DNA from: Nakamurella antarctica
GTDB lineage: Bacteria; Actinomycetota; Actinomycetes; Mycobacteriales; Nakamurellaceae
Direction of reading: 5' to 3'
Length of the DNA: 64,000 nt
Assembly (NCBI RefSeq): GCF_003860405.1
Contig: NZ_CP034170.1
Location: 3,100,001-3,164,000, forward strand
Part shown: positions 1-7,391 of the stretch, in pieces
How positions within the stretch are numbered: position 1 is the first letter of the stretch
Layout: every line of letters starts with the position of its first letter
Notes under the pieces: generated by a model
The model's input: only the letters and a program-made list of their open reading frames with translations
Database searches by the model: none
Told to the model about the DNA's origin: nothing
Program-made: the position numbers and the translations under genes

Positions 1-1
1 G

Positions 2-622
2 ACCAAGAACGCCACCGTGTACCTGATCGACACCGTTCTGATGCCGCCAGCAGCTGACGCCGCAACCCCTGCAGCATCTGCAGACATGACCACCTCGATG
101 GCCGCAGCACCCATGGACAACGCCTCCGGCCTCGTCGGAACTGGCTGTGCCGCATACGCTTCTGCAAACCCGAGTGGCGCTGGCTCCGTTGACGGCATGG
201 CCGCTGACCCGGTCGCCGTCGCTGCTGGCAACAACCCGATCCTCAAGACCCTGACCGCCGCTGTGTCCGGCAAGCTCAACCCCAAGGTCGACCTGGTCAA
301 CACCCTCAACGGCGGCGAGTTCACCGTCTTCGCCCCCGTCGATGACGCTTTCGGCAAGATCGATCCCGCGACCATCGAAACCCTGAAGACCGATGACGCG
401 CTGCTCAGCAAGATCCTGACCTACCACGTCATCCCCGGCCAGATCGCTGCTGACGCAATCGTTGGAACCCACACCACCGTCGAAGGCCAGGACCTCGTTG
501 TCACCGGCACCCCCGACAAGCTGATGGTCAACGGACAGTCCGCCGTCATCTGTGGTGGAGTCAAGACCAAGAACGCCACCGTGTACCTGATCGACACCGT
601 TTTGATGCCCCCGGCTGCCTAA
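2..622 (+). CDS. MPT70/MPT83-like fasciclin (FAS1) domain surface protein, 5' end missing
   Basis: The gene enters from the left edge, so its start and export signal are not visible. The 206 visible residues hold the last strand of one FAS1 domain, a Pro/Ala/Ser/Met linker, and a complete second FAS1 domain from about residue 68 with the boxes [11 protein letters not shown] and LTYHVIPGQ. The lead-in [12 protein letters not shown] and the ending [14 protein letters not shown] match the mycobacterial secreted antigens MPT70/MPT83 as I remember them. Bases 565-601 repeat bases 1-37 exactly, so both domains end with the same sequence. FAS1 proteins act outside the cell, usually in adhesion. In M. 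tuberculosis this family is under SigK control, and a SigK-like gene lies 5 kb downstream here. A strong terminator follows. Confidence 0.93.
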   Translation, partial: TKNATVYLIDTVLMPPAADAATPAASADMTTSMAAAPMDNASGLVGTGCAAYASANPSGAGSVDGMAADPVAVAAGNNPILKTLTAAVSGKLNPKVDLVNTLNGGEFTVFAPVDDAFGKIDPATIETLKTDDALLSKILTYHVIPGQIAADAIVGTHTTVEGQDLVVTGTPDKLMVNGQSAVICGGVKTKNATVYLIDTVLMPPAA

Positions 623-664
623 TTTTTTCAGCTGGAACTGGCTTTAAGACTCTGAATTAAACTT

Positions 665-707
665 CCCGGCCCCGACTGAGACTCTCAGTCGGGGCCGGGT
701 TTTGTTT
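665..707 (+). terminator. Rho-independent terminator of the fasciclin gene
   Basis: A perfect 16-bp GC-rich stem (665-680 with 684-699) with a 3-base loop is followed by a T-rich run (TTTTGTTT). It lies 42 bases after the fasciclin stop codon and separates that gene from the oxidoreductase operon. Confidence 0.93.
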
Positions 708-730
708 ATGGTGAGCACGGCGCATGCGGC

Positions 731-757
731 CCATCCGCCGGGCTCGCCGCCGCGAAT
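731..757 (+). promoter_or_regulatory. Possible SigK-type promoter of the oxidoreductase operon
   Basis: CCATCC at 731-736 and GCGAAT at 752-757 are 15 bases apart. From memory, the mycobacterial SigK promoter is CCATCC (-35) and CCGAAT (-10) with a spacer of about this size, so this is one mismatch away. It lies just after the terminator and 86 bases before the ATG of the oxidoreductase, the homologue of a known SigK target. This is a pattern match only. Confidence 0.4.
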
Positions 758-795
758 CACCTGCACTTATTTCTCGCCCTACACATTCGCTTCGA

Positions 796-840
796 TCTCG
801 CAGTCCGGATTGAATGCCATAGTCTCGCAGTCAGGATCGA
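796..840. repeat. Imperfect direct repeat in the leader of the oxidoreductase gene
   Basis: TCTCGCAGTC at 796-805 recurs at 823-832. The match continues as GGAT-GAA for 18 bases with two mismatches, at a 27-base spacing. The repeat ends just before the ATG at 843, so it lies in the 5' leader. It may be an operator or a small duplication. Confidence 0.6.
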
Positions 841-842
841 AG

Positions 843-2123
843 ATGCCCAAACATTCGCTGGAAAAAGCCCGGCCCCGAGTTGCCGTCATCGGTGCTGGTG
901 TCGCAGGCCTGACCGCCGCGTACCTGTTGCAGCGCGCCAACGACGTGACCCTGTATGAACAAGACAGCCGGCTGGGTGGCCACGCGCATACGCATGACCT
1001 CGTCGACGGCTCGGGTGACGCCGTATCGGTGGACAGCGGCTTTATCGTGCACAACAACCGGACTTACCCACACCTGCTGCGCCTCTTTGCCGAATTAGGA
1101 GTTGCCACTCAGGAGTCGGAAATGTCCATGAGCGTTTCCTGCGCAGGCTGCGGGCTGGAATACGCTGGCGCACGGGGTATCTCGGGGCTCTTCGCCTACC
1201 CAGGGATAGTGGGCAACACGCGTTACTTGCGAATGCTGTTAGAGGTCAAGACGTTTCACCGACAAGCCCACAAAGTTCTCGCGGGCACCGGCCGCGATAT
1301 CACCCTTGGCGAGTTCCTTGCCGCGGGCAACTTTTCAACCTACTTCACCCAGCACTTCATCCTGCCTGTCGTCGCATGCGTGTGGAGCTGCGGCCACGAA
1401 AGCGCGCGACAATACCCGGCCCGCTATCTCTTTCGGTTTCTGGATCATCATGGCCTGCTTTCCGTCACCGGTTCCCCCGCATGGAAAACGGTGACCGGGG
1501 GTTCCCGCACCTACGTCGAGCTGGCGGTGAAAAACCTCACGGCCGCACACACCTCCGCGAGGGTTAAGGCGGTGAGCCGCGTTACCGACGGCGTCGAGAT
1601 CCGCACCGAGGCAGGCGATGTCGCAGTCTTCGAGAGTGCGGTGATCGCCACTCACCCGCACCAGGCTCTAGCGATGCTGGCCGCACCCACCGTCGCCGAA
1701 ACCGAAGTGCTGGGTGCCATTGAATACACGCCGAGCACCACCGTGCTGCACACCGATGCATCGATCCTGCCGCAGCACCCGAAGGCGCGTGCCTCGTGGA
1801 ACTATCGGATGGACTCCTGCGCGGGCGGCGACGACAAAGTTCACGTCACGTACGACATGACCCGCCTGCAGCGACTAGATTCTCAGACGCCTTACCTGGT
1901 AACGCTGAACTCCGATGAGTTGATGACCGCGGAGTCCAAAATCGCCACCATGCACTACGAACATCCGCTGTACACACCGAGTTCGGTTGCCGCACAGGGG
2001 CGGTTACCGGAGCTCAGCCGCGACGGCTTGGTATTTGCCGGCGCGTACCACGGTTGGGGCTTCCACGAAGACGGCTGCGCGTCCGGGGTTCGGGCCGCCG
2101 AAGCACTCGGCAGTGCGTGGTGA
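843..2123 (+). CDS. FAD-dependent amine-oxidase-type oxidoreductase (Rv0449c type)
   Basis: The 426-residue protein has an N-terminal Rossmann FAD-binding motif, VIGAGVAGL, at about residues 13-21. An acidic residue at the end of the next strand (LYEQD) and a C-terminal FAD motif region (VFAGAYHGWGFHEDG) complete the fold. It belongs to the flavin amine oxidase/NAD-binding-8 group that sits beside DUF1365 and often a cyclopropane-fatty-acid-type methyltransferase. Its expected role is redox modification of membrane lipids, but the substrate is not established. The frame is open back to 702, but that part overlaps the upstream terminator, so the ATG at 843 is the better start. The stop is 4 bases from the next gene. 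No lipid methyltransferase gene is present beside it here. Confidence 0.88.
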   Translation: MPKHSLEKARPRVAVIGAGVAGLTAAYLLQRANDVTLYEQDSRLGGHAHTHDLVDGSGDAVSVDSGFIVHNNRTYPHLLRLFAELGVATQESEMSMSVSCAGCGLEYAGARGISGLFAYPGIVGNTRYLRMLLEVKTFHRQAHKVLAGTGRDITLGEFLAAGNFSTYFTQHFILPVVACVWSCGHESARQYPARYLFRFLDHHGLLSVTGSPAWKTVTGGSRTYVELAVKNLTAAHTSARVKAVSRVTDGVEIRTEAGDVAVFESAVIATHPHQALAMLAAPTVAETEVLGAIEYTPSTTVLHTDASILPQHPKARASWNYRMDSCAGGDDKVHVTYDMTRLQRLDSQTPYLVTLNSDELMTAESKIATMHYEHPLYTPSSVAAQGRLPELSRDGLVFAGAYHGWGFHEDGCASGVRAAEALGSAW

Positions 2124-2127
2124 CACG

Positions 2128-2976
2128 ATGAGCCTCGTGGAATCCGCACCTCGTTCGCCACTTGCCGCGCTACAGCCCGGAGCGTTTGGCCTATACGACT
2201 GCGTCATCACCCACGGCCGACGTGCCGTAATCGAACACCGCTTTGCCCACAAGAGCCCCTTGTGGGTGCTGGACGTTGACCATATTCCCCTGCTGCCCAG
2301 GCCCTTTCGGTTCGTCGGCCGATTCGATGTAGCAGACCACTGGACCACAACCACGCCGTCGCTGCGGGCCGGGGTCGAAGTCTTCCTCCAGTCCCACGGA
2401 GTGACAGAAGCACCCGCGCAGATTTTGCTCCTCACCGGCGCCCGTTCAGGTGGGCATTGCTTTAACCCGCTCTCGGTGTATTGGTGCTACGACTCGCTGG
2501 GACAGCAGACGCACATCGTTGCCGAGGTTCATAACACCTATGGGGGCCGTCATGCCTACTTACTCGCCCCCGACGAAGCTGGCCGGGCCGATGTCACCAA
2601 AGACTTCTATGTTTCCCCGTTTTTCAGTCCCGACGGTCGCTATCGAATGCGGATTTCTCCGCCCGGGGAAAAGGTAGATGTGGTGATAGCGCTGGAGCAG
2701 GGCGGCGAGGTTCCGTTCACCGCGGCATTGCACGGCACTCGTGCGAGAGCATCCCGCTGGACTCTGATCAGGCGCCCGTTGGCTCAGCTCCGTGTTACCG
2801 CTCTGATCAGGATCCAGGGAATTTTGCTGTGGAAGCGGGGGGTGAAGGTTCAACCTCGCACCGGTAGCCCAGAGGTCGATCTCGCCGTCGCTGGCAACTT
2901 GCGGCTCATTTCTGGCAACGGTGTCGATATCGCTTCTGACACCGCAGCGACCTTGGTGCAGGAAGGCCCGCAATGA
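2128..2976 (+). CDS. DUF1365 family protein (Rv0448c type)
   Basis: This 282-residue protein opens with LYDCVITHGR and WVLDVDHIPLLPRPFR, followed by HCFNPLSVYWCYD, all typical of DUF1365. The biochemical role of the family is unknown. It is nearly always found next to the FAD oxidoreductase just upstream, and in mycobacteria both belong to the SigK-controlled Rv0449c-Rv0445c set. The ATG at 2128, 4 bases after the upstream stop, is chosen. A longer in-frame reading from 1987 would lie inside the upstream gene. Its own stop overlaps the next start (ATGA at 2973), so the three genes form one operon. Confidence 0.88.
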   Translation: MSLVESAPRSPLAALQPGAFGLYDCVITHGRRAVIEHRFAHKSPLWVLDVDHIPLLPRPFRFVGRFDVADHWTTTTPSLRAGVEVFLQSHGVTEAPAQILLLTGARSGGHCFNPLSVYWCYDSLGQQTHIVAEVHNTYGGRHAYLLAPDEAGRADVTKDFYVSPFFSPDGRYRMRISPPGEKVDVVIALEQGGEVPFTAALHGTRARASRWTLIRRPLAQLRVTALIRIQGILLWKRGVKVQPRTGSPEVDLAVAGNLRLISGNGVDIASDTAATLVQEGPQ

Positions 2977-3728
2977 CGAAGTTCTCCCTGACCGGTGCGC
3001 GGGTGTGGGTCACCGGAGCATCGTCCGGGATCGGCGCCGCGCTCGCTAACGAGCTCACAGATCGCGGTGCGCTTGTCGCGATTTCCGCGCGGCGCACGAC
3101 GGAGCTTGAAGCCGTTTCCGCCGGACGAATGGCAGTCGTACCAGTAGATGTCAGTGATACTGCTGCGGTGGCTCAAGCCGCAGTGAAAGTTCGAGAGGCG
3201 TTGGGCGGTATCGATCTAGTGATCCTCAACGCCGGAACCTGGCAGCAAATGAAACTCGACACACTCGACGCCGCCGCGTTTGCTCGTCATCTCGACGTCA
3301 ATGTCATGGGCACCGTCAACACCCTGGCAGCTGTGATGCCCGAGATGCTGGCGGCCAGATCCGGCACGGTGGCAATAGTTGCTTCCGTGTCCGGGTTTCG
3401 CGGGCTTCCTGGCGGAATGGCCTACGCCGCATCCAAAGCCGCTCTCATCAACCTTGCCGAGACGGTGCGCGCAGAGGCAATTGGACGACGAGTGCGAGTG
3501 GTCACCATCAACCCCGGCTTCGTCCGAACCCCGATGACCGCGGAAAATAAGTTCCCGATGCCGTTTCTGGTGGACGTAGATGACGCGGCACGCACTATCG
3601 CCGACGGCCTGGCTACACGGAAGCAGGAAATTATCTTTCCGCTGCCGATGGCAATAGTGATGAAAACCGCCCGCTTGCTTCCGGTACGGGTATGGACCTT
3701 GATTTCGCGTCGACTCGCGGGTAAGTAG
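2973..3728 (+). CDS. Short-chain dehydrogenase/reductase
   Basis: This 251-residue classical SDR has the nucleotide-binding motif TGASSGIG (residues 14-21), NAG at 86-88, catalytic Ser138, and Tyr151/Lys155 in YAASK. It should be an NAD(P)(H)-dependent oxidoreductase of an unidentified, perhaps lipid-derived, substrate. Its ATG overlaps the stop of the DUF1365 gene by four bases (ATGA), so translation is coupled and it is probably part of the same lipid-modifying pathway. A lipid methyltransferase and a DUF1295 protein follow DUF1365 in mycobacteria; here the SDR takes that position. Confidence 0.9.
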   Translation: MTKFSLTGARVWVTGASSGIGAALANELTDRGALVAISARRTTELEAVSAGRMAVVPVDVSDTAAVAQAAVKVREALGGIDLVILNAGTWQQMKLDTLDAAAFARHLDVNVMGTVNTLAAVMPEMLAARSGTVAIVASVSGFRGLPGGMAYAASKAALINLAETVRAEAIGRRVRVVTINPGFVRTPMTAENKFPMPFLVDVDDAARTIADGLATRKQEIIFPLPMAIVMKTARLLPVRVWTLISRRLAGK

Positions 3729-3761
3729 ATCCGTCCGCGAGCAGTACGGGGTCAGTAGCCG

Positions 3762-3926
3762 TCAGGCCCTGACCTTGCTGCTCTTCTTGCCGACCAGCGC
3801 GACGGTCAGGAACACCACTGCCCCTACGATCCCTAGCCAGAATACGCTCTTGATCAGGAACCCGATAACGCCGAAAGCGATCCAAGCGGCGGCAATAAGC
3901 AGCAGAATTTTGGCGAAGGTGCTCAT
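3762..3926 (-). CDS. Small two-helix membrane protein (54 aa), unknown
   Basis: The 54-residue product is almost all hydrophobic: helix 1 is about residues 5-24 and helix 2 about 27-46, ending with a basic tail (GKKSSKVRA). The ATG at 3926 has a good AGGAGA ribosome binding site about 8 bases upstream. A longer reading from 4124 has no such site. It is transcribed against the genes on either side and divergently from the DUF4397 gene. I do not recognise a named family. Confidence 0.72.
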   Translation of the reverse strand: MSTFAKILLLIAAAWIAFGVIGFLIKSVFWLGIVGAVVFLTVALVGKKSSKVRA

Positions 3927-4196
3927 AATGGGTTCACTTCTCCTGAGGTTGATACGTTGTGGCGCAGCGCATGTGAGGAAAATAAGCGCCGATCTCGAGT
4001 GCGCGGCTGCGCCCCGACTGCCCATAACGGTGCCAGGTTCGATGCACCGCCGCATCCGGCGTCGACCCTGAATTTCTGGTGCGGGGTAACCCTGACCTTT
4101 CGGGTGAATCTCAGATCCTTGCATCCGATCGCAGCCCCGACCCGGTAACTATCCACAGCACCATCCCCCACCCCATCCCCCCATTCTGGAGGAACA

Positions 4197-5009
4197 ATGA
4201 AGAAGCTTGTTGCTGTCGCCGGGGCCTGCGCCCTCGGACTCGCCACCACTCTGCTCGGCGCGGGAAGCGCCTCGGCCGCTGACACCGGCACTGTCTACGT
4301 GGTGCACGGAATTCCTGGCCTACCCGTCGACGTCTACGTTGATGGCGCACGCGCCCTTGACGATTTTGCGCCGCTCACCGTCGCTGGCCCACTTGAACTG
4401 CCCTCCGGCGCCCACAAAATTGTGATTGTTGCTGCCGCCGATGCCGACGCTTCAAAGCCGCTTCTGTCCGCGGACGCCACAGTCCCCGCGGGCGGCAACG
4501 TGAGCCTTGTCGCGCATCTTGATGCCGATGGCAAGCCCACGGTGACCCCGTTTGTCAATGACGTCAGCGCCGTAGCAGCCGGTCAAGCGCGGCTGGTTGT
4601 TCGCCACACCGCCGCAGCCCCCGCTGTGGATGTCCGCGCAGGTGGCAAGGTAGTACTGCCCGGAGTCACCAACCCCCAGCAGGGCGCCCTCGTCGTACCC
4701 GCGGGCACTGTCTCCGCTGATGTCGCACTCGCAGGCACCGACACCGTAGCCATCGGCCCGGCTGACCTGAAGCTTGCCGAAGGCACTGCAACCTTCGTTC
4801 ACGCAGTCGGAAGCGCGGCCGACAAGACCCTCGGCTTGGTCTCGTTCACCGTAACCGGATTGCACTCCAGCCCGGCTGGCGTTCCCGCAGGTAATGGCCC
4901 GGCTGACAGCCCGTGGTCCATGATTGTTCTTATCACCATGGTCGCCGCTGGCGGCTTGTTGGTGACCGTTGGCGGTCGTCGTCTGGTGACGTCGACCTCG
5001 ACCAACTGA
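4197..5009 (+). CDS. DUF4397 surface protein with C-terminal membrane anchor
   Basis: This 270-residue protein has a Sec signal peptide (residues 1-28, cut near ASA-A). A DUF4397 domain follows (VVHGIPGLPVDVYVDG at about 35-50), with a second similar beta-rich half after about residue 125. Near the C-terminus lies VPAGNG (229-234), then a hydrophobic helix (241-258) and a short tail with two arginines. That layout resembles a cell-wall sorting signal but lacks LPxTG. The ribosome binding site is GGAGG, 6 bases before the ATG. The gene overlaps the sortase gene downstream, a pairing that recurs in actinobacteria, so this protein is the likely substrate or partner of that sortase. Confidence 0.85.
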   Translation: MKKLVAVAGACALGLATTLLGAGSASAADTGTVYVVHGIPGLPVDVYVDGARALDDFAPLTVAGPLELPSGAHKIVIVAAADADASKPLLSADATVPAGGNVSLVAHLDADGKPTVTPFVNDVSAVAAGQARLVVRHTAAAPAVDVRAGGKVVLPGVTNPQQGALVVPAGTVSADVALAGTDTVAIGPADLKLAEGTATFVHAVGSAADKTLGLVSFTVTGLHSSPAGVPAGNGPADSPWSMIVLITMVAAGGLLVTVGGRRLVTSTSTN

Positions 5010-5869
5010 CCGAGCAGGAGCAACGTCGGGTCCCCCGGCGTTCGGCCCGCTCCCAGGGGCTGATCGCCCTGGGAGCGGGTTTCGTGCTGATAGTGATCGG
5101 AATAGTGGGATTCCAACTTCTGCAGCCGAAACCCGCTGGGCAAGAGGTGGTTTCGGAAGGCGCGAGTGCGGCGGCTGCTCTTCAAAGCGGGCCGGCAAGC
5201 TCCTCCTTGCGGGCGACTTCTGCGCCGTCCAGCATGCTGGCCGCTGTCTCGCAACCCAGTCCCTCCGATCAGGCCGCGGAACCGACCACCAGCACGGCTG
5301 CGTCTGAGACCCCCGCTCCCCCACCTGAATCCGCACCCACACCGGGAACCGCGCCGTCTCTGGCGGCAGAGCCAGCGCCCGCACCGCCCGCAGCTCCTGC
5401 TTCTGTGCCGGTGCCTGTGCCTGTGCCCACCGAAATCTCCTTACCGTCACTCGGTGTCAGCGCTCCCGTCGTCTCGGTGGGCGTGGAAGCCGACGGTTTG
5501 ATGGCGGTACCCGCAAATGTTCAGACGGTTGGTTGGTATCAATTCGGGCCGGCACCCGGAGATGCGGCGGGTTCTGCTGTGATCTCCGGTCATGTCGACG
5601 ACCGGGTGCAAGGCGAGGGCGTGTTCGCTCGTATTGGCGACCTCGCACCAGGTGACACGATCCAAGTAACAGACGAAACCGGAATGGTGCGAACCTTTTC
5701 CGTCATCGCCCGTGAGTCCTGGCCAAAGTCTGAAGTTCCGCTAGACCGGATTTTCGATCGAGGTGGACAACCCCGGTTGGTCCTCATCACCTGTGGCGGA
5801 GTCTTCGACCGCAGCAGCCGCAATTACGAAGACAATATTGCGGTCACCGCGGTGCAAGTACCGTCGTGA
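4913..5869 (+). CDS. Class F sortase
   Basis: The C-terminal half (about residues 175-318) is a sortase with His227 in SGHVD, catalytic Cys294 in LITCGG, and Arg303 in SSRNYEDN. Before it come a single membrane helix (about 49-69) and a long Pro/Ala/Ser-rich spacer (about 75-175) that would cross the wall. Sortases join a surface protein's C-terminal signal to an amine acceptor. The start is uncertain. The ATG at 4913 lies inside the DUF4397 gene and has no good ribosome binding site, and no better ATG or GTG is seen before the helix, so translation may be coupled. The stop overlaps the sigma factor start. Confidence 0.88.
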   Translation: MVHDCSYHHGRRWRLVGDRWRSSSGDVDLDQLTEQEQRRVPRRSARSQGLIALGAGFVLIVIGIVGFQLLQPKPAGQEVVSEGASAAAALQSGPASSSLRATSAPSSMLAAVSQPSPSDQAAEPTTSTAASETPAPPPESAPTPGTAPSLAAEPAPAPPAAPASVPVPVPVPTEISLPSLGVSAPVVSVGVEADGLMAVPANVQTVGWYQFGPAPGDAAGSAVISGHVDDRVQGEGVFARIGDLAPGDTIQVTDETGMVRTFSVIARESWPKSEVPLDRIFDRGGQPRLVLITCGGVFDRSSRNYEDNIAVTAVQVPS

Positions 5870-6459
5870 ACTACGCTGGAGCCGTGAGCACTCCCTCTCC
5901 TATGGACACAGCGCTGAGCGCTGACCCCCTGTGGGTCAAGAGGTTTCACGACGGCGATCAGCTTGCATTGAAAGAAGCATTCGATCGACACAGCGGAATG
6001 GTGATGCGGGTGGCTAGTTTTGCCCTGCATGATTTCCATGACGCTGAAGACGTGGTCCAGCAGATTTTCGTGCGTGCCTGGAAGGGTCGCCTGGGATTCG
6101 ATCCGGACCGGGGATCAATGGCGGCATGGTTGCTGGGCATCACCCGGCGGCAGCTGGCAGACCGTTTTGCGGCGCTGGATAAGGAGCGTCGCATCCATGC
6201 GGCCGCTACCCTTCTCGCCGCCTCGCCACCCGAGGAGAACGACCAGGAGCGGGCGATCGACCGCATGGATGTGGGCAGCGAGCTAGACAGGCTCCCCATA
6301 CAGCAGCAAACTGCGTTGCGACTCGCTTTTTATGATGGGCTCTCGCACACCGAGATTGCAGATACGACGGGGCTACCGCTGGGAACAGTGAAAAGCCATA
6401 TTAGACGGGCCTTGGCCACGTTGAAGAAGAGTAGGGAGGTGGACGATGCAACATCTTGA
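5866..6459 (+). CDS. sigK: ECF RNA polymerase sigma factor, SigK type
   Basis: This 197-residue ECF sigma factor has region 2 (about residues 40-70, with DAEDVVQQIFVRAWKG) and region 4 (about 148-190, with LSHTEIADTTGLPLGTVKSHIRRAL as the DNA-binding helix-turn-helix). The SigK assignment rests on its partner, an RskA-type anti-sigma factor encoded next and overlapping by 14 bases. It also rests on its neighbours, which match the mycobacterial SigK regulon (MPT70/83-like, Rv0449c-like and Rv0448c-like genes). The GTG at 5866 overlaps the sortase stop. A second GTG at 5884 or the ATG at 5902 are alternatives. The SigL/SigC branches remain possible without a tree. Confidence 0.85.
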   Translation: MNYAGAVSTPSPMDTALSADPLWVKRFHDGDQLALKEAFDRHSGMVMRVASFALHDFHDAEDVVQQIFVRAWKGRLGFDPDRGSMAAWLLGITRRQLADRFAALDKERRIHAAATLLAASPPEENDQERAIDRMDVGSELDRLPIQQQTALRLAFYDGLSHTEIADTTGLPLGTVKSHIRRALATLKKSREVDDATS

Positions 6460-7363
6460 TGACGATCAGCTGATAGAGCTTGCTATCGACCAACTCCCGA
6501 ACACCAGCTACCCCGTCATTCACCAAGCCGCCCTCGACCACCTCACCCAATGCCCCCAGTGCACCGAAGCTCTCGCCGAGTGGGGAACAGCCGTCACCAT
6601 AGGACGCGCGGCAAGTCTTCACCAAGGCTCCGAGCCTGCTGCTGCCAACGTGTGGGAGGCCATCCTTGCCGACATCGCCGAAGGCGCCTCGCACGCCTTC
6701 CCCGATCCCAGCACAGATCACGGCGCAGAACTCCCGCAACAGCGAACTCCGTTAGAGGTCGTTGGGCCACCGCGAGCCACGAAGGATTCCGGAACTACCG
6801 AGCGCACCAAAGTCGGGGAGATCCACGCTGGCAACGCAGGAAATGTGGTCGTAGGTCTCACGCCCAAGGCGCTGCCGCGGACCATCGCCCCCGCGCCAAA
6901 AGCTGCTCCCGAGCCGCGCAGCAGGTGGGCCGTTCCATTGTTGGCAGCCGCGGCGGCCGCTGTGATCGCCAGCGGCGCAACGTACCTCGCCACCCGTTCG
7001 GACTCGGCCACGACCGCGACTGCGCCCAGCACTGTGGAGGCCATTGCCGATCTGAATCCAGTCAAGCAGGACGCAACGCCCGGTTCTCTGGGTACAGCGG
7101 ATCTTCTGAGTACCCCCGACAGCACCGAAGTGGTCGTAGACGCGGTCGGATTGCCAGCTATCGCTGGCGCCTACGAGGTGTGGCTTTTTGGCGACGATGG
7201 CCGGATGGTCTCACTCGGTGTTCTGCACGATGGGCACGGCACATTCACAGTTCCGCAGGGGATAAGCCCCCGGGAGTACAAGGTTCTCGACATCTCCAAC
7301 GAGCCGGCCGACGGCAATCCCGCACACTCCAAAAATAGCGTCGCCCGCGGCAAGTTCGCTTAA
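6446..7363 (+). CDS. rskA: Anti-sigma-K factor RskA-type membrane protein
   Basis: This 305-residue protein has a cytoplasmic N-terminal anti-sigma domain with the zinc-binding-type pattern His32-x3-Cys36-x2-Cys39. A long linker, one membrane helix (about 161-182) and an external RskA domain (about 210-305, with AYEVWLFGDDG and GISPREYKVLDIS) follow. It should hold the sigma factor inactive at the membrane until regulated proteolysis releases it. The 14-base overlap with the sigma gene points to coupled synthesis in equal amounts. The linker (about 60-155) is longer than I expect for RskA, which is about 230 residues in M. tuberculosis. Confidence 0.9.
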   Translation: MQHLDDDQLIELAIDQLPNTSYPVIHQAALDHLTQCPQCTEALAEWGTAVTIGRAASLHQGSEPAAANVWEAILADIAEGASHAFPDPSTDHGAELPQQRTPLEVVGPPRATKDSGTTERTKVGEIHAGNAGNVVVGLTPKALPRTIAPAPKAAPEPRSRWAVPLLAAAAAAVIASGATYLATRSDSATTATAPSTVEAIADLNPVKQDATPGSLGTADLLSTPDSTEVVVDAVGLPAIAGAYEVWLFGDDGRMVSLGVLHDGHGTFTVPQGISPREYKVLDISNEPADGNPAHSKNSVARGKFA

Positions 7364-7391
7364 CTTTCGGAGCAATTTCACTCACTGGACG

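Noticed and set aside
702-842. N-terminal extension of the FAD oxidoreductase
   Set aside because: It would start inside the T run of the fasciclin terminator and resembles no family member; the Rossmann motif lies at the expected distance from the ATG at 843.
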